Shown here: positions 9,328-18,042 of the stretch, piece after piece
Layout: each line of letters begins with the position of its first letter
Position numbering within the stretch: position 1 is the first letter of the stretch
Made by a program: the position numbers and the translations under genes
Assembly: GCF_000620105.1 (NCBI RefSeq)
Contig: NZ_JHVK01000014.1
Location: 1-64,000 of the forward strand
Reading direction: 5' to 3'
From: Microvirgula aerodenitrificans DSM 15089
GTDB taxonomy: Bacteria > Pseudomonadota > Gammaproteobacteria > Burkholderiales > Aquaspirillaceae
Length of the DNA stretch: 64,000 bases
Notes under the pieces: model-generated
Told to the model about the DNA's origin: nothing
Seen by the model: only the letters and a program-made list of their open reading frames with translations
Databases searched by the model: none

Positions 9328-10976
9328 TGGCCTCTCCGGCGATAGCGTTCGATCAGGGCATTGGTCGAACCGTCATGGCTCAGCGGACCATCGCCCGCCA
9401 GTTCCGGCGCGATGCGCCGGGCCAGCAGCTTGCCGTACTCGACCCCCCACTGGTCAAACGAATTGATGCCCCAGATCACGCCTTCGACAAACACCTTGTG
9501 CTCATAAGCGGCCAGCAGCATGCCGAGCGAGCGCGGGCACAGCGCATCCAGCACCAGGGTATTGGACGGCTGATTGCCCGGAAAGACCTTCTGCGGCAGC
9601 AGCATGTCCAGCGTGTCGCCAGAGACGCCCTCGTCTTCCAGCTGCGCCAGCGCTTCGGCCACGGTCTTGCCGCGCATCAGCGCCTCGGTCTGCGCCAGGC
9701 AGTTCGCCACCAGTTGCCGGTGATGGTCGCCAACCGGGTACTGGCTGGACAGCGGCAGGATGAAATCGCACGGCACCAGCCGCGTACCCTGATGCAGCAA
9801 CTGGAAAAACGCATGCTGGCTGTTGACGCCGACCTCGCCCCAGATCACCGGGCCGGTATCGAAATCGAGTTTCTCGCCATAGCGACCGACACGCTTGCCG
9901 TTGGACTCCATGTCCAGCTGCTGCAGATAGGCCGGCAACCGGGCCAGGCCCTGGCTGTACGGCATGATGGCGTGGGTATGCGCCCCGTAGAAGGTGTTGT
10001 ACCAGACGCCAAGCAGGCCCATCACCACCGGGATGTTGCGTTCGAACGGCGCCGAGAAAAAGTGCGCGTCCATCTCGCGGGCGCCGGCAAGAAAATCGCG
10101 AAAGTGCGCCTCGCCAACGGCGATCATCACCGGCAGGCCAATGGCCGACCAGACCGAATAGCGCCCGCCGACCCAGTCCCAGAAACCGAACATATTGGCC
10201 GGATCAATGCCGAAGCGGCACACCGCCGGAGTATTGGTCGACACGGCGACGAAGTGGCGCGCCACGTCGGCGGCCGTTGCCGTGCGCAGGAACCAGTCGC
10301 GGGCCGCTTCGGCATTGGCCAGCGTTTCCGGGGTGGTGAACGATTTCGAGGCAACGATGAACAGCGTGGTGGCCGGATCGCAATGCGCCAGCGTCTGCAT
10401 CAGCTGCGCGCCATCGAGATTGGAGACGAAATGCACCCGCACCGCCTCGCTGGCGAACGGGCGCAGCGCGCTGTCGACCAGCATCGGCCCGAGATCGGAA
10501 CCGCCGATGCCGATATTGACCACATCGGCGATGCGCCGGCCGTCATGCCCCAGCCACTCGCCGTCGCGCACGCGGCGGGCAAAATCGAAACAGCGTGCCA
10601 GCGTGGCATGCACGTCCGGCACCACATCGATGCCGTCGACGCAGTAGTGGTCGTGCTCGCCGGCGCGCAGTGCCATGTGCATGACGGCACGATGCTCGCT
10701 GACATTGACCGGTTCGCCGTCGCGCAGGCGCCGCATCCAGTCGCCGAGCCCGGCCGTGCGCGCCAGTTCGGTCAGCAGCTCCATCGTCCGCGCCGTCACC
10801 CGGTTTTTCGAGTAATCGAGCAGGAAGCCGTCGAGTTCGATGGAGAAATGTTCAAAGCGCTGCGGGTCGGCCTCGAACAGGTCGCGCATGTGCACCGGGC
10901 GGGTCGCACGCTGATGATGGTGCAGTTGCGCCCAGACCGGCGTGAGGTTGATGTCGTTGGCGAGCAGGGAGGCCAT
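9324..10976 (-). CDS. pgi: Glucose-6-phosphate isomerase
   Basis: 550 residues from the ATG at 10976; an upstream in-frame ATG at 11018 would add 14 Arg/Pro-rich residues not found in the family. It interconverts glucose-6-phosphate and fructose-6-phosphate in glycolysis and gluconeogenesis. Signature elements are VDYS-type LLDYSKNRVT near residue 46, NIGIGGSDLGP (~146-156), SKSFTTPET (~205-213), MESNGKRV with the catalytic Glu (~350), SQHAFFQLLHQGT with the catalytic His (~382) and FDQWGVEYGK with the catalytic Lys (~506). It overlaps pncC by 4 bases at the 3' end. Confidence 0.97.
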   Translation of the reverse strand: MASLLANDINLTPVWAQLHHHQRATRPVHMRDLFEADPQRFEHFSIELDGFLLDYSKNRVTARTMELLTELARTAGLGDWMRRLRDGEPVNVSEHRAVMHMALRAGEHDHYCVDGIDVVPDVHATLARCFDFARRVRDGEWLGHDGRRIADVVNIGIGGSDLGPMLVDSALRPFASEAVRVHFVSNLDGAQLMQTLAHCDPATTLFIVASKSFTTPETLANAEAARDWFLRTATAADVARHFVAVSTNTPAVCRFGIDPANMFGFWDWVGGRYSVWSAIGLPVMIAVGEAHFRDFLAGAREMDAHFFSAPFERNIPVVMGLLGVWYNTFYGAHTHAIMPYSQGLARLPAYLQQLDMESNGKRVGRYGEKLDFDTGPVIWGEVGVNSQHAFFQLLHQGTRLVPCDFILPLSSQYPVGDHHRQLVANCLAQTEALMRGKTVAEALAQLEDEGVSGDTLDMLLPQKVFPGNQPSNTLVLDALCPRSLGMLLAAYEHKVFVEGVIWGINSFDQWGVEYGKLLARRIAPELAGDGPLSHDGSTNALIERYRRRGQ

Positions 10977-11073
10977 GGCGTCAGCAGGAACAGGTGTCGA
11001 TCGGCGGCGCCTGCACATGGCGGCGCCGGACTTTTCAATCAGGCATGGCCCGCCGGCGGGCGGGCTTTTGCGC

Positions 11074-11619
11074 TCACAGCTTGATGAAATGCTCGCGGTA
11101 GTACTTCATTTCCTCGATCGACTCGTAGATGTCGGCCAGGGCTTCGTGCTTGCCGTGCTTTTTCATGCCCTTGGCAATTTCCGGCTTCCAGCGCTTGCAC
11201 AGTTCCTTCAGCGTCGACACGTCAAGGTTGCGGTAATGGAAGTGGGCTTCCAGTTCCGGCATCCAGCGCGCCATGAAGCGGCGGTCCTGGCAGATCGAGT
11301 TGCCGCACATCGGCGATGCCTTGGCCGGCACGTGCTGCTGCAGGAAAGCCAGCATCTGCGCCTGCGCGGCGGCTTCGTCCAGCGTCGATGCCCTGACCTT
11401 TTCGATCAGGCCGCTGCGGCCATGGGTGCCCTTGTTCCAGGCGTCCATGCCGTCGAGCACGGCGTCGCTCTGGTGAACGACCAGCACCGGCGACTCGGCC
11501 ACGGTATTGAGTTCGCTGTCGGTAATGACGACAGCCAGTTCAATCACGCGGTCGCTGTCCGGATTCAGCCCGGTCATTTCCATGTCGAGCCATATCAGGT
11601 GGTTTTGGTCTTGTGCCAT
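11074..11619 (-). CDS. orn: Oligoribonuclease
   Basis: 181 residues from the ATG at 11619, giving the family-typical N-terminus [18 protein letters not shown]; a longer frame upstream encodes an unrelated extension. Orn is a DEDDh 3'-5' exoribonuclease that degrades 2-5 nt RNAs and pGpG in the cytoplasm. Catalytic acidic residues sit in DMEMTG (12-17), the central DRRF after CGNSICQ (about 112) and the C-terminal [10 protein letters not shown] (about 158-167), where His and Asp complete the site. It is divergent from the M48 peptidase with 82 bases between the starts. Confidence 0.97.
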   Translation of the reverse strand: MAQDQNHLIWLDMEMTGLNPDSDRVIELAVVITDSELNTVAESPVLVVHQSDAVLDGMDAWNKGTHGRSGLIEKVRASTLDEAAAQAQMLAFLQQHVPAKASPMCGNSICQDRRFMARWMPELEAHFHYRNLDVSTLKELCKRWKPEIAKGMKKHGKHEALADIYESIEEMKYYREHFIKL

Positions 11620-11701
11620 ACTGGTGTGCTTTTCTGTATTGAATTTCGGTAGCGGTGGAATTGTCTCATACTCGACGCCACTCTCCCCATCCTGCCATAC
11701 C

Positions 11702-12973
11702 ATGTCCGTCTCCATGACCACACTTGTCACCAGTGCCTTCCTGCTCGCCCTGGCCTTTTCGCTGGCGCTGCGCCTGTACCTGGCCTCGCGTCACATCCGC
11801 CATGTCCGGGCGCACCGCGAGGCCGTGCCGGCGGCCTTCACCGGCCGCTTCACCCTGGCCGATCACCAGCTGGCCGCCGATTACACCGTGGCCAGGACCC
11901 GGCTCGCCATGCTGTCGGCGCTTGTCGACGCCGGTGTGCTGCTGGCGCTGACCCTCGGCGGCGGCATCGAGGCGCTGACGGTATTCTGGCTGGGTCTGGG
12001 CTGGCCCCCGGTCGTCAGCGGCACGGCGCTGATCCTGTCGCTGATGGCGATCACCGGCCTGATCGGCCTGCCGTTCGGCCTGTATGCAACCTTCGGCATC
12101 GAGGCCCGCTTCGGCTTCAACAAGACCAGCGTCAGGCTGTTCATCATCGACCAGTTGAAGAGCCTGCTGGTCGGGCTGGTGCTCGGCGTGCCGCTGTTGC
12201 TGCTGGTGCTGTGGCTGATGTACGGCAGCACGCTGTGGTGGCTGTGGGTGTGGCTGGTCTGGAGCGCCTTCTCGCTGCTGATGGTCTGGCTGTTCCCGAC
12301 CGTGATCGCACCGCTGTTCAACCGCTTCCTGCCGCTGGAAGATGGCGAGCTGAAACAGCGCATCGACGCCCTGCTCACCCGCTGCGGCTTCCGCTCCAGC
12401 GGGGTATTCGTGGTCGACGGTTCGCGCCGCTCCAGTCACGGCAACGCCTATTTCACCGGTTTCGGCGCCGCCAAGCGTATCGTGTTCTACGACACGCTGC
12501 TGAACCAGCTCGATGGCGACGAGATCGAGGCCGTGCTCGCCCATGAACTGGGCCACTTCAAGCGCCGGCACATCATCAAGCGCATCGTGCTGACCTTTGC
12601 CCTGTCCTTCGCCTTCCTGCTGCTGCTCGGCTGGCTGCTGGAATGGACGCCGTTCTACTTCGGCCTCGGCATCAGCACGCCGACACTGGCAGCCGGGCTG
12701 ATTCTGGCCGCCATGGCGCTGCCGGCCTTCACCTTCCCGCTGACCCCGCTGATGAGCCGGCTGTCCCGCCGCCAGGAATTCGAGGCCGACGCCTATGCCG
12801 CCGAACACGCCGACCGCCATGCGCTGGTCTCGGCGCTGACCCGGCTCTACCGCGACAACGCGTCGACGCTGACCCCGGACCCGCTCCACTCGGCGTTCTA
12901 CGACTCACACCCGCCGGCAACGATCCGCATCCAGCATCTGGAATCGCTGCCGCATACCGGAGTTTCCGCATGA
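11702..12973 (+). CDS. M48-family (Ste24/CAAX prenyl protease-like) membrane zinc metallopeptidase
   Basis: 423 residues with the ATG at 11702; 11714 is a possible alternative. The family resembles Ste24, integral-membrane proteases. Several hydrophobic helices are evident (residues ~6-25, ~65-90, ~100-130, ~145-175, ~180-205, ~300-325, ~335-360). The zinc motif HELGH is at 281-285 followed by FKRRH, and the third ligand Glu is in EFEAD (359-363). Bacterial homologues act in membrane protein quality control, but the substrate here is unknown. Its stop overlaps the next ATG (ATGA, 12970-12973), starting a three-gene run with the pterin dehydratase and rsgA. Confidence 0.92.
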   Translation: MSVSMTTLVTSAFLLALAFSLALRLYLASRHIRHVRAHREAVPAAFTGRFTLADHQLAADYTVARTRLAMLSALVDAGVLLALTLGGGIEALTVFWLGLGWPPVVSGTALILSLMAITGLIGLPFGLYATFGIEARFGFNKTSVRLFIIDQLKSLLVGLVLGVPLLLLVLWLMYGSTLWWLWVWLVWSAFSLLMVWLFPTVIAPLFNRFLPLEDGELKQRIDALLTRCGFRSSGVFVVDGSRRSSHGNAYFTGFGAAKRIVFYDTLLNQLDGDEIEAVLAHELGHFKRRHIIKRIVLTFALSFAFLLLLGWLLEWTPFYFGLGISTPTLAAGLILAAMALPAFTFPLTPLMSRLSRRQEFEADAYAAEHADRHALVSALTRLYRDNASTLTPDPLHSAFYDSHPPATIRIQHLESLPHTGVSA

Positions 12974-13299
12974 ACCGACTTGCCCGCGAGCGCTGCTCGC
13001 CCCAGCATGCCCACACCCGGCTGGAGGCGGAAGAAATTCCGTCCCTGCTGGAAGCCCTGTCCGAATCCTGGCGCCTCGACGGCGATGCGCTGGTCCGCCG
13101 CTTCGACTTCGCCAACTATCACGAGACCATGGCCTTCGTGAATGCCAGCGCGTGGATCTCGCACCGCGAGGACCATCATCCGGACCTGTCCGTGCATTAC
13201 AACCGGGTGGAAGTCTCCTACTCGACCCATGATGCCGGCGGTCTGACCCGCAACGATTTCATCTGCGCCGCCAAGCTCGACGTACTGGACAGCCTGTGA
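12970..13299 (+). CDS. Pterin-4a-carbinolamine dehydratase
   Basis: 109 residues, typical for the PCD/DCoH family. It dehydrates 4a-hydroxytetrahydropterin, recycling the cofactor of aromatic amino acid hydroxylases, and related members act in molybdopterin metabolism. The active-site signature is visible as ISHREDHHPDLSVHYNRVEV (residues ~64-83, with the His-His pair) and the C-terminal STHDAGGLTRNDFICAAKLD. No phenylalanine hydroxylase gene is in the window. The start overlaps the protease stop by ATGA and its stop overlaps the GTG of rsgA by GTGA, so translation is chained. Confidence 0.93.
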   Translation: MNRLARERCSPQHAHTRLEAEEIPSLLEALSESWRLDGDALVRRFDFANYHETMAFVNASAWISHREDHHPDLSVHYNRVEVSYSTHDAGGLTRNDFICAAKLDVLDSL

Positions 13300-14165
13300 C
13301 GCAATCGGCCGGACAGATCATCAGAAGCCATGGTCGACGCTATGTGGTCGAAGCCGACGATGGCAACACCTACGACTGCAGCACGCGCGGCAAGCGTTCC
13401 GACTACGCCGCCGGCGACCGGGTCGACCTGCAGATCAGCAATGGCGAGCAGGCGGTCATCGAACGGGCGCAGCCGCGCCGCAGCCTGCTGTACCGGCAGG
13501 ACGATTTCCGCCAGAAGCTGATCGCGGCCAATGTCACCCAGCTGGTCGTGGTACTGGCCGCCGTGCCGACCCCGTCGCGGGAATTCCTCGACCGGGCGCT
13601 GATCGCCGCCGAGGCGGCCGATATCGCGGCACTGATCGTCCTGAACAAGACCGACCTGCCGGAAACGCCGGCCGCGCGCGAGCTGCTGGGCTTCTATCGC
13701 GAGATCGGCTACCCGGTGCTGGAACTGTCGGCACTGGGCGACATCTCGCCGCTGCGCGAACGGCTGACCGGTCAGACCACGGTGCTGATCGGCCAGTCCG
13801 GCATGGGCAAGTCCACGCTGACCAACGCCCTGCTGCCGTCGGCACAGGCCCGGGTCGGCGATATTTCCACCGCGCTGGATTCCGGCCGCCATACCACCAC
13901 CCATGCGACGCTGTATCACCTGGACGCCGACAGCCACCTGATCGATTCGCCCGGACTGCAGGAATTCGGCCTGATGCATCTCGATGCAACCCAGGTCATT
14001 CACTACTTCCCGGAAATGCGCGAGCTGGCCGGTCGCTGCCGCTTCCACAACTGCGCGCACCTGGTCGAGCCGGGCTGCGGGCTGATCGCGGCCAGTTCCG
14101 CCGGCGAGATCGCGGCCGTCCGGCTGCCCCTGCTGCAGAAACTTACCCGCATGCTGCAGCGTTGA
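13296..14165 (+). CDS. rsgA: Ribosome small-subunit GTPase RsgA
   Basis: 289 residues from a GTG start that overlaps the preceding stop (GTGA 13296-13299). RsgA is a circularly permuted GTPase that assists late 30S subunit maturation. Order of parts: OB-fold (about 1-65, GQIIRSHGRRYVVEADDG), then G4 NKTD (117-120), G1 GQSGMGKS (166-173), G2-region T (about 202), G3 DSPG (217-220), and a C-terminal zinc site C248, C253, H255, C261. The permuted G4-G1-G3 order is diagnostic. A strong terminator follows at 14195-14220. Confidence 0.97.
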   Translation: MTQSAGQIIRSHGRRYVVEADDGNTYDCSTRGKRSDYAAGDRVDLQISNGEQAVIERAQPRRSLLYRQDDFRQKLIAANVTQLVVVLAAVPTPSREFLDRALIAAEAADIAALIVLNKTDLPETPAARELLGFYREIGYPVLELSALGDISPLRERLTGQTTVLIGQSGMGKSTLTNALLPSAQARVGDISTALDSGRHTTTHATLYHLDADSHLIDSPGLQEFGLMHLDATQVIHYFPEMRELAGRCRFHNCAHLVEPGCGLIAASSAGEIAAVRLPLLQKLTRMLQR

Positions 14166-14194
14166 TTCACTAGCTGATTCAATCATTTAGTCAA

Positions 14195-14220
14195 AGCCAT
14201 CCACCCGGATGGCTTTTTTT
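14195..14220 (+). terminator. Intrinsic terminator after rsgA
   Basis: AGCCATCC (14195-14202) pairs perfectly with GGATGGCT (14207-14214) across a 4-base loop, followed by an unbroken T-run to 14220. It closes the M48 peptidase - dehydratase - rsgA unit. Confidence 0.92.
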
Positions 14221-14494
14221 CATTCTGCGTCCATTCGGCCAGAATTATGCTTTTGCTCATTTTGCCAAACGTGTCGGCAATTCAGCGCTATAAACAAATC
14301 AGCCCCCCGATATTCCACGTATTTGTTGCATTGCGGCATTTTCTGCAATCTCATCCATATTGCATTGCGGAATGCATTTTCCATTCGTATGGTTCATCAT
14401 GAATAAAACGGACTGAAGAATAACGGTCCGCCAATAACCGGGGTGGCGTGACGCCACCGGGCCTGGCGGTACCCGCAACGCTTGCACCCACAAT
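14221..14494. other. AT-rich leader region upstream of phaB with repeated TTGCATTGCGG
   Basis: No gene is supported here. The 11-base word TTGCATTGCGG occurs twice, at 14326-14336 and 14360-14370 (34-base period, about three helical turns). A perfect 7-bp stem GGTGGCG/CGCCACC lies near 14443-14459, just before the phaB Shine-Dalgarno. The repeats are plausible operator half-sites; a PhaR-type repressor is a guess, since no phaR is in the window. Confidence 0.4.
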
Positions 14495-14506
14495 AAGGAG
14501 GTACAG

Positions 14507-15241
14507 ATGACACGAATTGCTCTCGTCACCGGCGGTATGGGGGGGATTGGCACTGCCATCTGCAAGGCACTTGCCCAGGCCGGTCATATCGTCATCACGA
14601 CCTATTCCCGCCCCGGCAAGGAAACGGCCTGGCTGGCCGATATGAAAGAGCAGGGATTCGATGTCCACGCCTATCAATGCGACGTCACCGATTTCGATGC
14701 CTGCAGTGCCCTGATCGCGAAAATCCAGTCCGAAGTCGGCCCGGTCGACGTGCTGGTCAATAATGCCGGGATTACCCGTGACGGCGTGCTGCGGAAAATG
14801 GACAAGGCGTCGTGGGACGCCGTCATGTCGACCAACCTCGACAGCGTTTTCAACATGACGCGGCCGCTGATCGAAGGCATGTGCGAGCGCGGTTTCGGCC
14901 GGATCATCAGTATTTCGTCGATCAATGGCCAGAAGGGCCAGCTCGGCCAGACCAACTACTCGGCGGCCAAGGCCGGCATGCACGGCTTCAGCATGGCGCT
15001 GGCGCAGGAAGTCGCCCGCAAGGGCGTGACGGTCAACACCGTCAGCCCGGGCTATATCGGCACCGACATGGTGATGGCGGTCCCGGCCGAAGTCCGCGAA
15101 AAGATCGTCGCCCAGATCCCGCTGGGCAGGCTCGGCAAGCCGGAGGAAATTGCCGGGCTGGTCGCCTATCTGGCCAGCGACCTGGCCGGTTTCATGACCG
15201 GCGCCGATCTGGCGATGAACGGCGGGCAACACATGATGTAA
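14507..15241 (+). CDS. phaB: Acetoacetyl-CoA reductase (NADPH), SDR family
   Basis: 244 residues with an excellent Shine-Dalgarno AAGGAGG at 14495-14501. It reduces acetoacetyl-CoA to (R)-3-hydroxybutyryl-CoA for polyhydroxybutyrate synthesis. SDR features: the nucleotide-binding TGGMGGIG (8-15), NNAG near residue 86, catalytic Ser in ISISSINGQKG, and catalytic Y-x3-K in NYSAAKAG. The trailing GADLAMNGGQHMM is typical of PhaB. The polymerase (phaC) and thiolase (phaA) genes are not adjacent. It is transcribed alone, between two terminators. Confidence 0.93.
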   Translation: MTRIALVTGGMGGIGTAICKALAQAGHIVITTYSRPGKETAWLADMKEQGFDVHAYQCDVTDFDACSALIAKIQSEVGPVDVLVNNAGITRDGVLRKMDKASWDAVMSTNLDSVFNMTRPLIEGMCERGFGRIISISSINGQKGQLGQTNYSAAKAGMHGFSMALAQEVARKGVTVNTVSPGYIGTDMVMAVPAEVREKIVAQIPLGRLGKPEEIAGLVAYLASDLAGFMTGADLAMNGGQHMM

Positions 15242-15267
15242 TGCCATAATTCCCGCCAGTCAACTGC

Positions 15268-15299
15268 AAGAGACGGTCGCAACGCGACCGTCTCTTTTC
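15268..15299 (+). terminator. Intrinsic terminator after phaB
   Basis: A 13-bp perfect stem: AAGAGACGGTCGC (15268-15280) with GCGACCGTCTCTT (15284-15296), a 3-base loop, and four Ts. It ends the phaB transcript. Confidence 0.92.
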
Positions 15300-15404
15300 A
15301 TCCACAGCGCCAACCGCCACTTTTGTTCCCGCAGCGGCCTTTCCATTACAACCTGTCCGGTACGGTCGTGCGCCGTACCTTGCCTTGACCGGAAAGGAAA
15401 CGTA

Positions 15405-15977
15405 ATGGAGCTGTTCTCGCATGTACGCATCATCATCGGCGTCGTCATGAGCCTCGGGCTGACCCATCTGCTGCAGGGCATCGCCTCGCTGGTCCAGCAC
15501 CCGGAACCGCGCAAGGTCTATATGGTCCATCTGCTCTGGGTCGTGTCGATGGTGCTGTATCTGCTGCATTTCTGGTGGTGGGAGTTCCGCCTCAGGCATC
15601 TCGCCGACTGGACCTTCCTGATCTATGTATTCCTGATCGTCTACACCGTCCTGCTGTATCTGCTGTGTTCGCTGCTGTTTCCGCGCAGACTGGCACCGTA
15701 TGCCGACTCCGAGGAGTACTTCCTTTCCCGCCGGCGCTGGTTTTTCGGCCTGATGGCGCTGGTCTACCTGCTGGATATCATCGATACCGCACTCAAGGGC
15801 GACCAGCACCTGCAGTCGCTCGGCCTCGAATACCTGGTGCGCATCGCCGTATACGTGGTGTTGTGTCTGGTGGCGATGCAGACGGCCAGCCACCGCTTCC
15901 ATCTGGTCTTTGTCATCGCCAGCCTCGCCTATCAGATCTCGTTCGCGCTGCGGCTGTTCTGGCGCGAGACCAATTAA
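15405..15977 (+). CDS. Hypothetical integral membrane protein
   Basis: 190 residues, with AAAGGAAAC just upstream of the ATG. I do not recognise a named family. It looks like a six-helix inner-membrane protein: hydrophobic stretches near residues 8-28, 41-62, 68-90, 112-128, 142-160 and 165-183, with short charged loops (PEPRKVY, PRRLAPYADSEEYFLSRRR). No cofactor motif is apparent. It stands alone between the phaB terminator and a convergent hairpin shared with the DUF2147 gene. Confidence 0.7.
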   Translation: MELFSHVRIIIGVVMSLGLTHLLQGIASLVQHPEPRKVYMVHLLWVVSMVLYLLHFWWWEFRLRHLADWTFLIYVFLIVYTVLLYLLCSLLFPRRLAPYADSEEYFLSRRRWFFGLMALVYLLDIIDTALKGDQHLQSLGLEYLVRIAVYVVLCLVAMQTASHRFHLVFVIASLAYQISFALRLFWRETN

Positions 15978-15978
15978 C

Positions 15979-16008
15979 GCAATGCGCCGCCCGAAGGCGG
16001 CGCATTGC
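15979..16008. terminator. Bidirectional hairpin between convergent genes
   Basis: A perfect 13-bp stem, GCAATGCGCCGCC (15979-15991) with GGCGGCGCATTGC (15996-16008), and a CGAA tetraloop-like loop. There is no long T-run on either side. It sits between the convergent membrane-protein and DUF2147 genes and probably serves both. Confidence 0.7.
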
Positions 16009-16026
16009 GGTGCAACGGTGTCGCGC

Positions 16027-16452
16027 TTACTGCCGTTCCCAGGTCTGGGTACGACCGAGCAGCGACACGCCGAGGAAACCGCGCACTTCGAGCTTCTTGC
16101 CGCTGTCCTGCAGTCTGGCCTTGCTGCTGTAGATCTTGCCCTTTTTCGGGTCGAGGATCTTGCCGCCTTCATAGCTGTCGCCGGACTTTTTCAGGCCCCA
16201 GAGAATGGTCATGCCCTGGATCGGCTTGTCCTTGCGATCGCCATCGCACTGGTCGCATCTGGCGTCCGGATTGTGGAACAGCTTGACGATCCGGCCCTGG
16301 TATTCGCCACCGTTGTCGGTAATCTGCACCAGCGCCTTCGGCTGTCTGGTTTCGTCATCGATGGTCTTCCAGGTTCCGACAATGGCTTCGTCGGCACGCG
16401 CCAGTCCGACCAGCAGCAATGTCCCCATCAGCGCAGCAGCGATCTTCTTCAT
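16027..16452 (-). CDS. DUF2147-family exported protein
   Basis: 141 residues with a clear Sec signal (MKKIAAALMGTLLLVGLARA, cleavage after ARA at ~20), so the mature protein is periplasmic. The body fits the DUF2147 family: IVGTWKTID near residue 24, YQGRIVKLF (~51-59), ILWGLKKSGDSYEGGKILDP (~83-102) and the end LEVRGFLGVSLLGRTQTWER. A CDQC pair at ~66-69 could form a disulphide. The family has no established function, though it has a lipocalin-like beta-rich character. It is divergent from dctA across a 201-bp regulatory region. Confidence 0.88.
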   Translation of the reverse strand: MKKIAAALMGTLLLVGLARADEAIVGTWKTIDDETRQPKALVQITDNGGEYQGRIVKLFHNPDARCDQCDGDRKDKPIQGMTILWGLKKSGDSYEGGKILDPKKGKIYSSKARLQDSGKKLEVRGFLGVSLLGRTQTWERQ

Positions 16453-16546
16453 GTTGTCTCTCCATCCTCGAAAAAACGATTGTTTTAAGTTGGAACTCTA
16501 GAATGCCGAACGCGTTCCCGACGGTCAAGCTATTGGGGTAAACCCG

Positions 16547-16564
16547 ATTGGGGAAACACCCAAT
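16547..16564. promoter_or_regulatory. Inverted repeat upstream of dctA
   Basis: ATTGGG (16547-16552) and CCCAAT (16559-16564) form perfect 6-bp arms around 6 bases. Another TATTGGGG copy lies about 15 bases upstream. It lies ~90 bases before the dctA ATG and could be an operator. No regulator is identified and no sigma-54 GG/GC promoter was seen. Confidence 0.35.
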
Positions 16565-16653
16565 TCATTTCGGGCAATTCTGTAGCGCATCATTCGATCA
16601 CCATAGGAGAAACGGGTGGCTCGCGTCACCCTCAGCGCAAGACAGGAATCGGG

Positions 16654-17976
16654 ATGCAAAGAAAAATCTACAAGAGCCTGTATTTTCAGGTGATCGTGGC
16701 CATCGTGCTGGGGGTCGTGCTCGGCCACTTCCTGCCGGAGACCGGTGCCAGCATGAAGCCGCTCGGAGACGGCTTCATCAAGCTGGTGAAGATGATGATC
16801 ACGCCGATCATCTTTTGTACCGTGGTGGTCGGCATTGCCGGCATGGAAGACATGAAGAAGGTCGGCCGCGTCGGTGGCAAGGCGCTGCTGTACTTTGAAG
16901 TCGTGACCACGCTGGCACTGGTCATCGGCCTGTTCGTCGTCAACACGCTGAAGCCGGGCGCCGGCATGCACGTCGACCCGGCCACGCTGGATACCAAGTC
17001 GATTGCCAAGTACACCGCCGCTGCCGAGCACCAGTCGGCTGTCGACTTCGTGCTGCACATCATCCCGAACAGCGTGATCGGCGCGTTCGCCGAAGGTGAA
17101 ATCCTGCAGGTGCTGCTGTTCTCGGTGCTGTTCGGCTTCGGTCTGTCGCTGATGGGCAAGGGCGGCAAGCCGGTGCTGGAGTTCATCGAAAAAGTCTCGC
17201 ACGTGCTGTTCGCCATCATCGGCTTCATCATGAAGCTCGCCCCGATCGGTGCTTTCGGCGCCATGGCCTTCACCATCGGCAAGTACGGCGTCGGCAGCCT
17301 GACCTCGCTGGCCGCGCTGATGGGCAGCTTCTACCTGACCTGCCTGCTGTTCGTGTTCGTCGTGCTCGGCGCGATCGCCCGCTACTGCGGCTTCAGCGTG
17401 TGGAAGCTGATCAAGTACATCAAGGAAGAACTGCTGATCGTGCTCGGCACCTCGTCGTCCGAGTCTGCCCTGCCCCGGCTGATGGTCAAGCTCGAACAGC
17501 TCGGCTGCGCCAAGCCGGTTGTCGGCCTGGTGGTACCGACCGGCTACTCGTTCAACCTGGACGGCACGTCGATCTACCTGACCATGGCCGCGATCTTCAT
17601 CGCCCAGGCCTGCGGCATCGAACTGTCGCTGACCCAGGAACTGACCATTATCGGCGTGCTGCTGCTGACGTCGAAGGGTGCCGCCGGCGTGACCGGTTCG
17701 GGCTTCATCACCCTGGCCGCCACGCTGGCCACGGTGCCGGACATTCCGGTTGCCGGTCTGGCGCTGATCCTCGGCATCGACCGCTTCATGTCCGAAGCCC
17801 GCGCCCTGACCAACCTGGTCGGCAATGCGGTGGCCACGGTGGTGGTGTCGAAGTGGGAACACTCGCTGGATGCCGCGCAGATGAAGCGCGAGCTGGACAG
17901 CCCGACCCCGATCGAACACGGCATGCAGATCAACGCACCGCACCTGACGCGCGAAGTGTCACAGGAACTGTCCTGA
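16654..17976 (+). CDS. dctA: C4-dicarboxylate:cation symporter DctA
   Basis: 440 residues, the usual length. It imports succinate, fumarate and malate with H+/Na+ across the inner membrane. It belongs to the glutamate/dicarboxylate-cation symporter fold: multiple helices from residue 10 ([19 protein letters not shown]), HP1 region with the serine-rich [18 protein letters not shown] (~264-281), the conserved [20 protein letters not shown] (~291-310) and HP2/TM8 [15 protein letters not shown] plus [18 protein letters not shown]. It starts after an AGGA 9 bases upstream. It is monocistronic, with a terminator at 17995-18030. Confidence 0.96.
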   Translation: MQRKIYKSLYFQVIVAIVLGVVLGHFLPETGASMKPLGDGFIKLVKMMITPIIFCTVVVGIAGMEDMKKVGRVGGKALLYFEVVTTLALVIGLFVVNTLKPGAGMHVDPATLDTKSIAKYTAAAEHQSAVDFVLHIIPNSVIGAFAEGEILQVLLFSVLFGFGLSLMGKGGKPVLEFIEKVSHVLFAIIGFIMKLAPIGAFGAMAFTIGKYGVGSLTSLAALMGSFYLTCLLFVFVVLGAIARYCGFSVWKLIKYIKEELLIVLGTSSSESALPRLMVKLEQLGCAKPVVGLVVPTGYSFNLDGTSIYLTMAAIFIAQACGIELSLTQELTIIGVLLLTSKGAAGVTGSGFITLAATLATVPDIPVAGLALILGIDRFMSEARALTNLVGNAVATVVVSKWEHSLDAAQMKRELDSPTPIEHGMQINAPHLTREVSQELS

Positions 17977-17994
17977 TTCCTGCTGCTTCATCGC

Positions 17995-18030
17995 AAAAAA
18001 CCGCCGCCCGGCAACGGGTGGCGGTTTTTT
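17995..18030. terminator. Bidirectional terminator between dctA and the PhzF-family gene
   Basis: AAAAAACCGCCGCCCG (17995-18010) pairs with CGGGTGGCGGTTTTTT (18015-18030), one G-T wobble, loop GCAA. A-run and T-run on both sides make it functional for the two convergent genes. Confidence 0.92.
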
Positions 18031-18042
18031 TCATGCCCTCTC

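Noticed and set aside
11047-11070. Perfect hairpin GCCCGCC/GGCGGGC between orn and pgi
   Set aside because: On the minus strand, the coding direction of both genes, no T-run follows the stem. The Ts are on the + strand only, so I could not call it a terminator of orn.
9255-11084. 609-codon frame opposite pgi
   Set aside because: It is the antisense of the real pgi gene, with Gln/His/Arg-rich composition and no motif. High GC content produces such long shadows.
16453-16653. Sigma-54 promoter upstream of dctA
   Set aside because: dctA is often sigma-54-dependent in other bacteria, but I found no GG-N10-GC pair in this gap.
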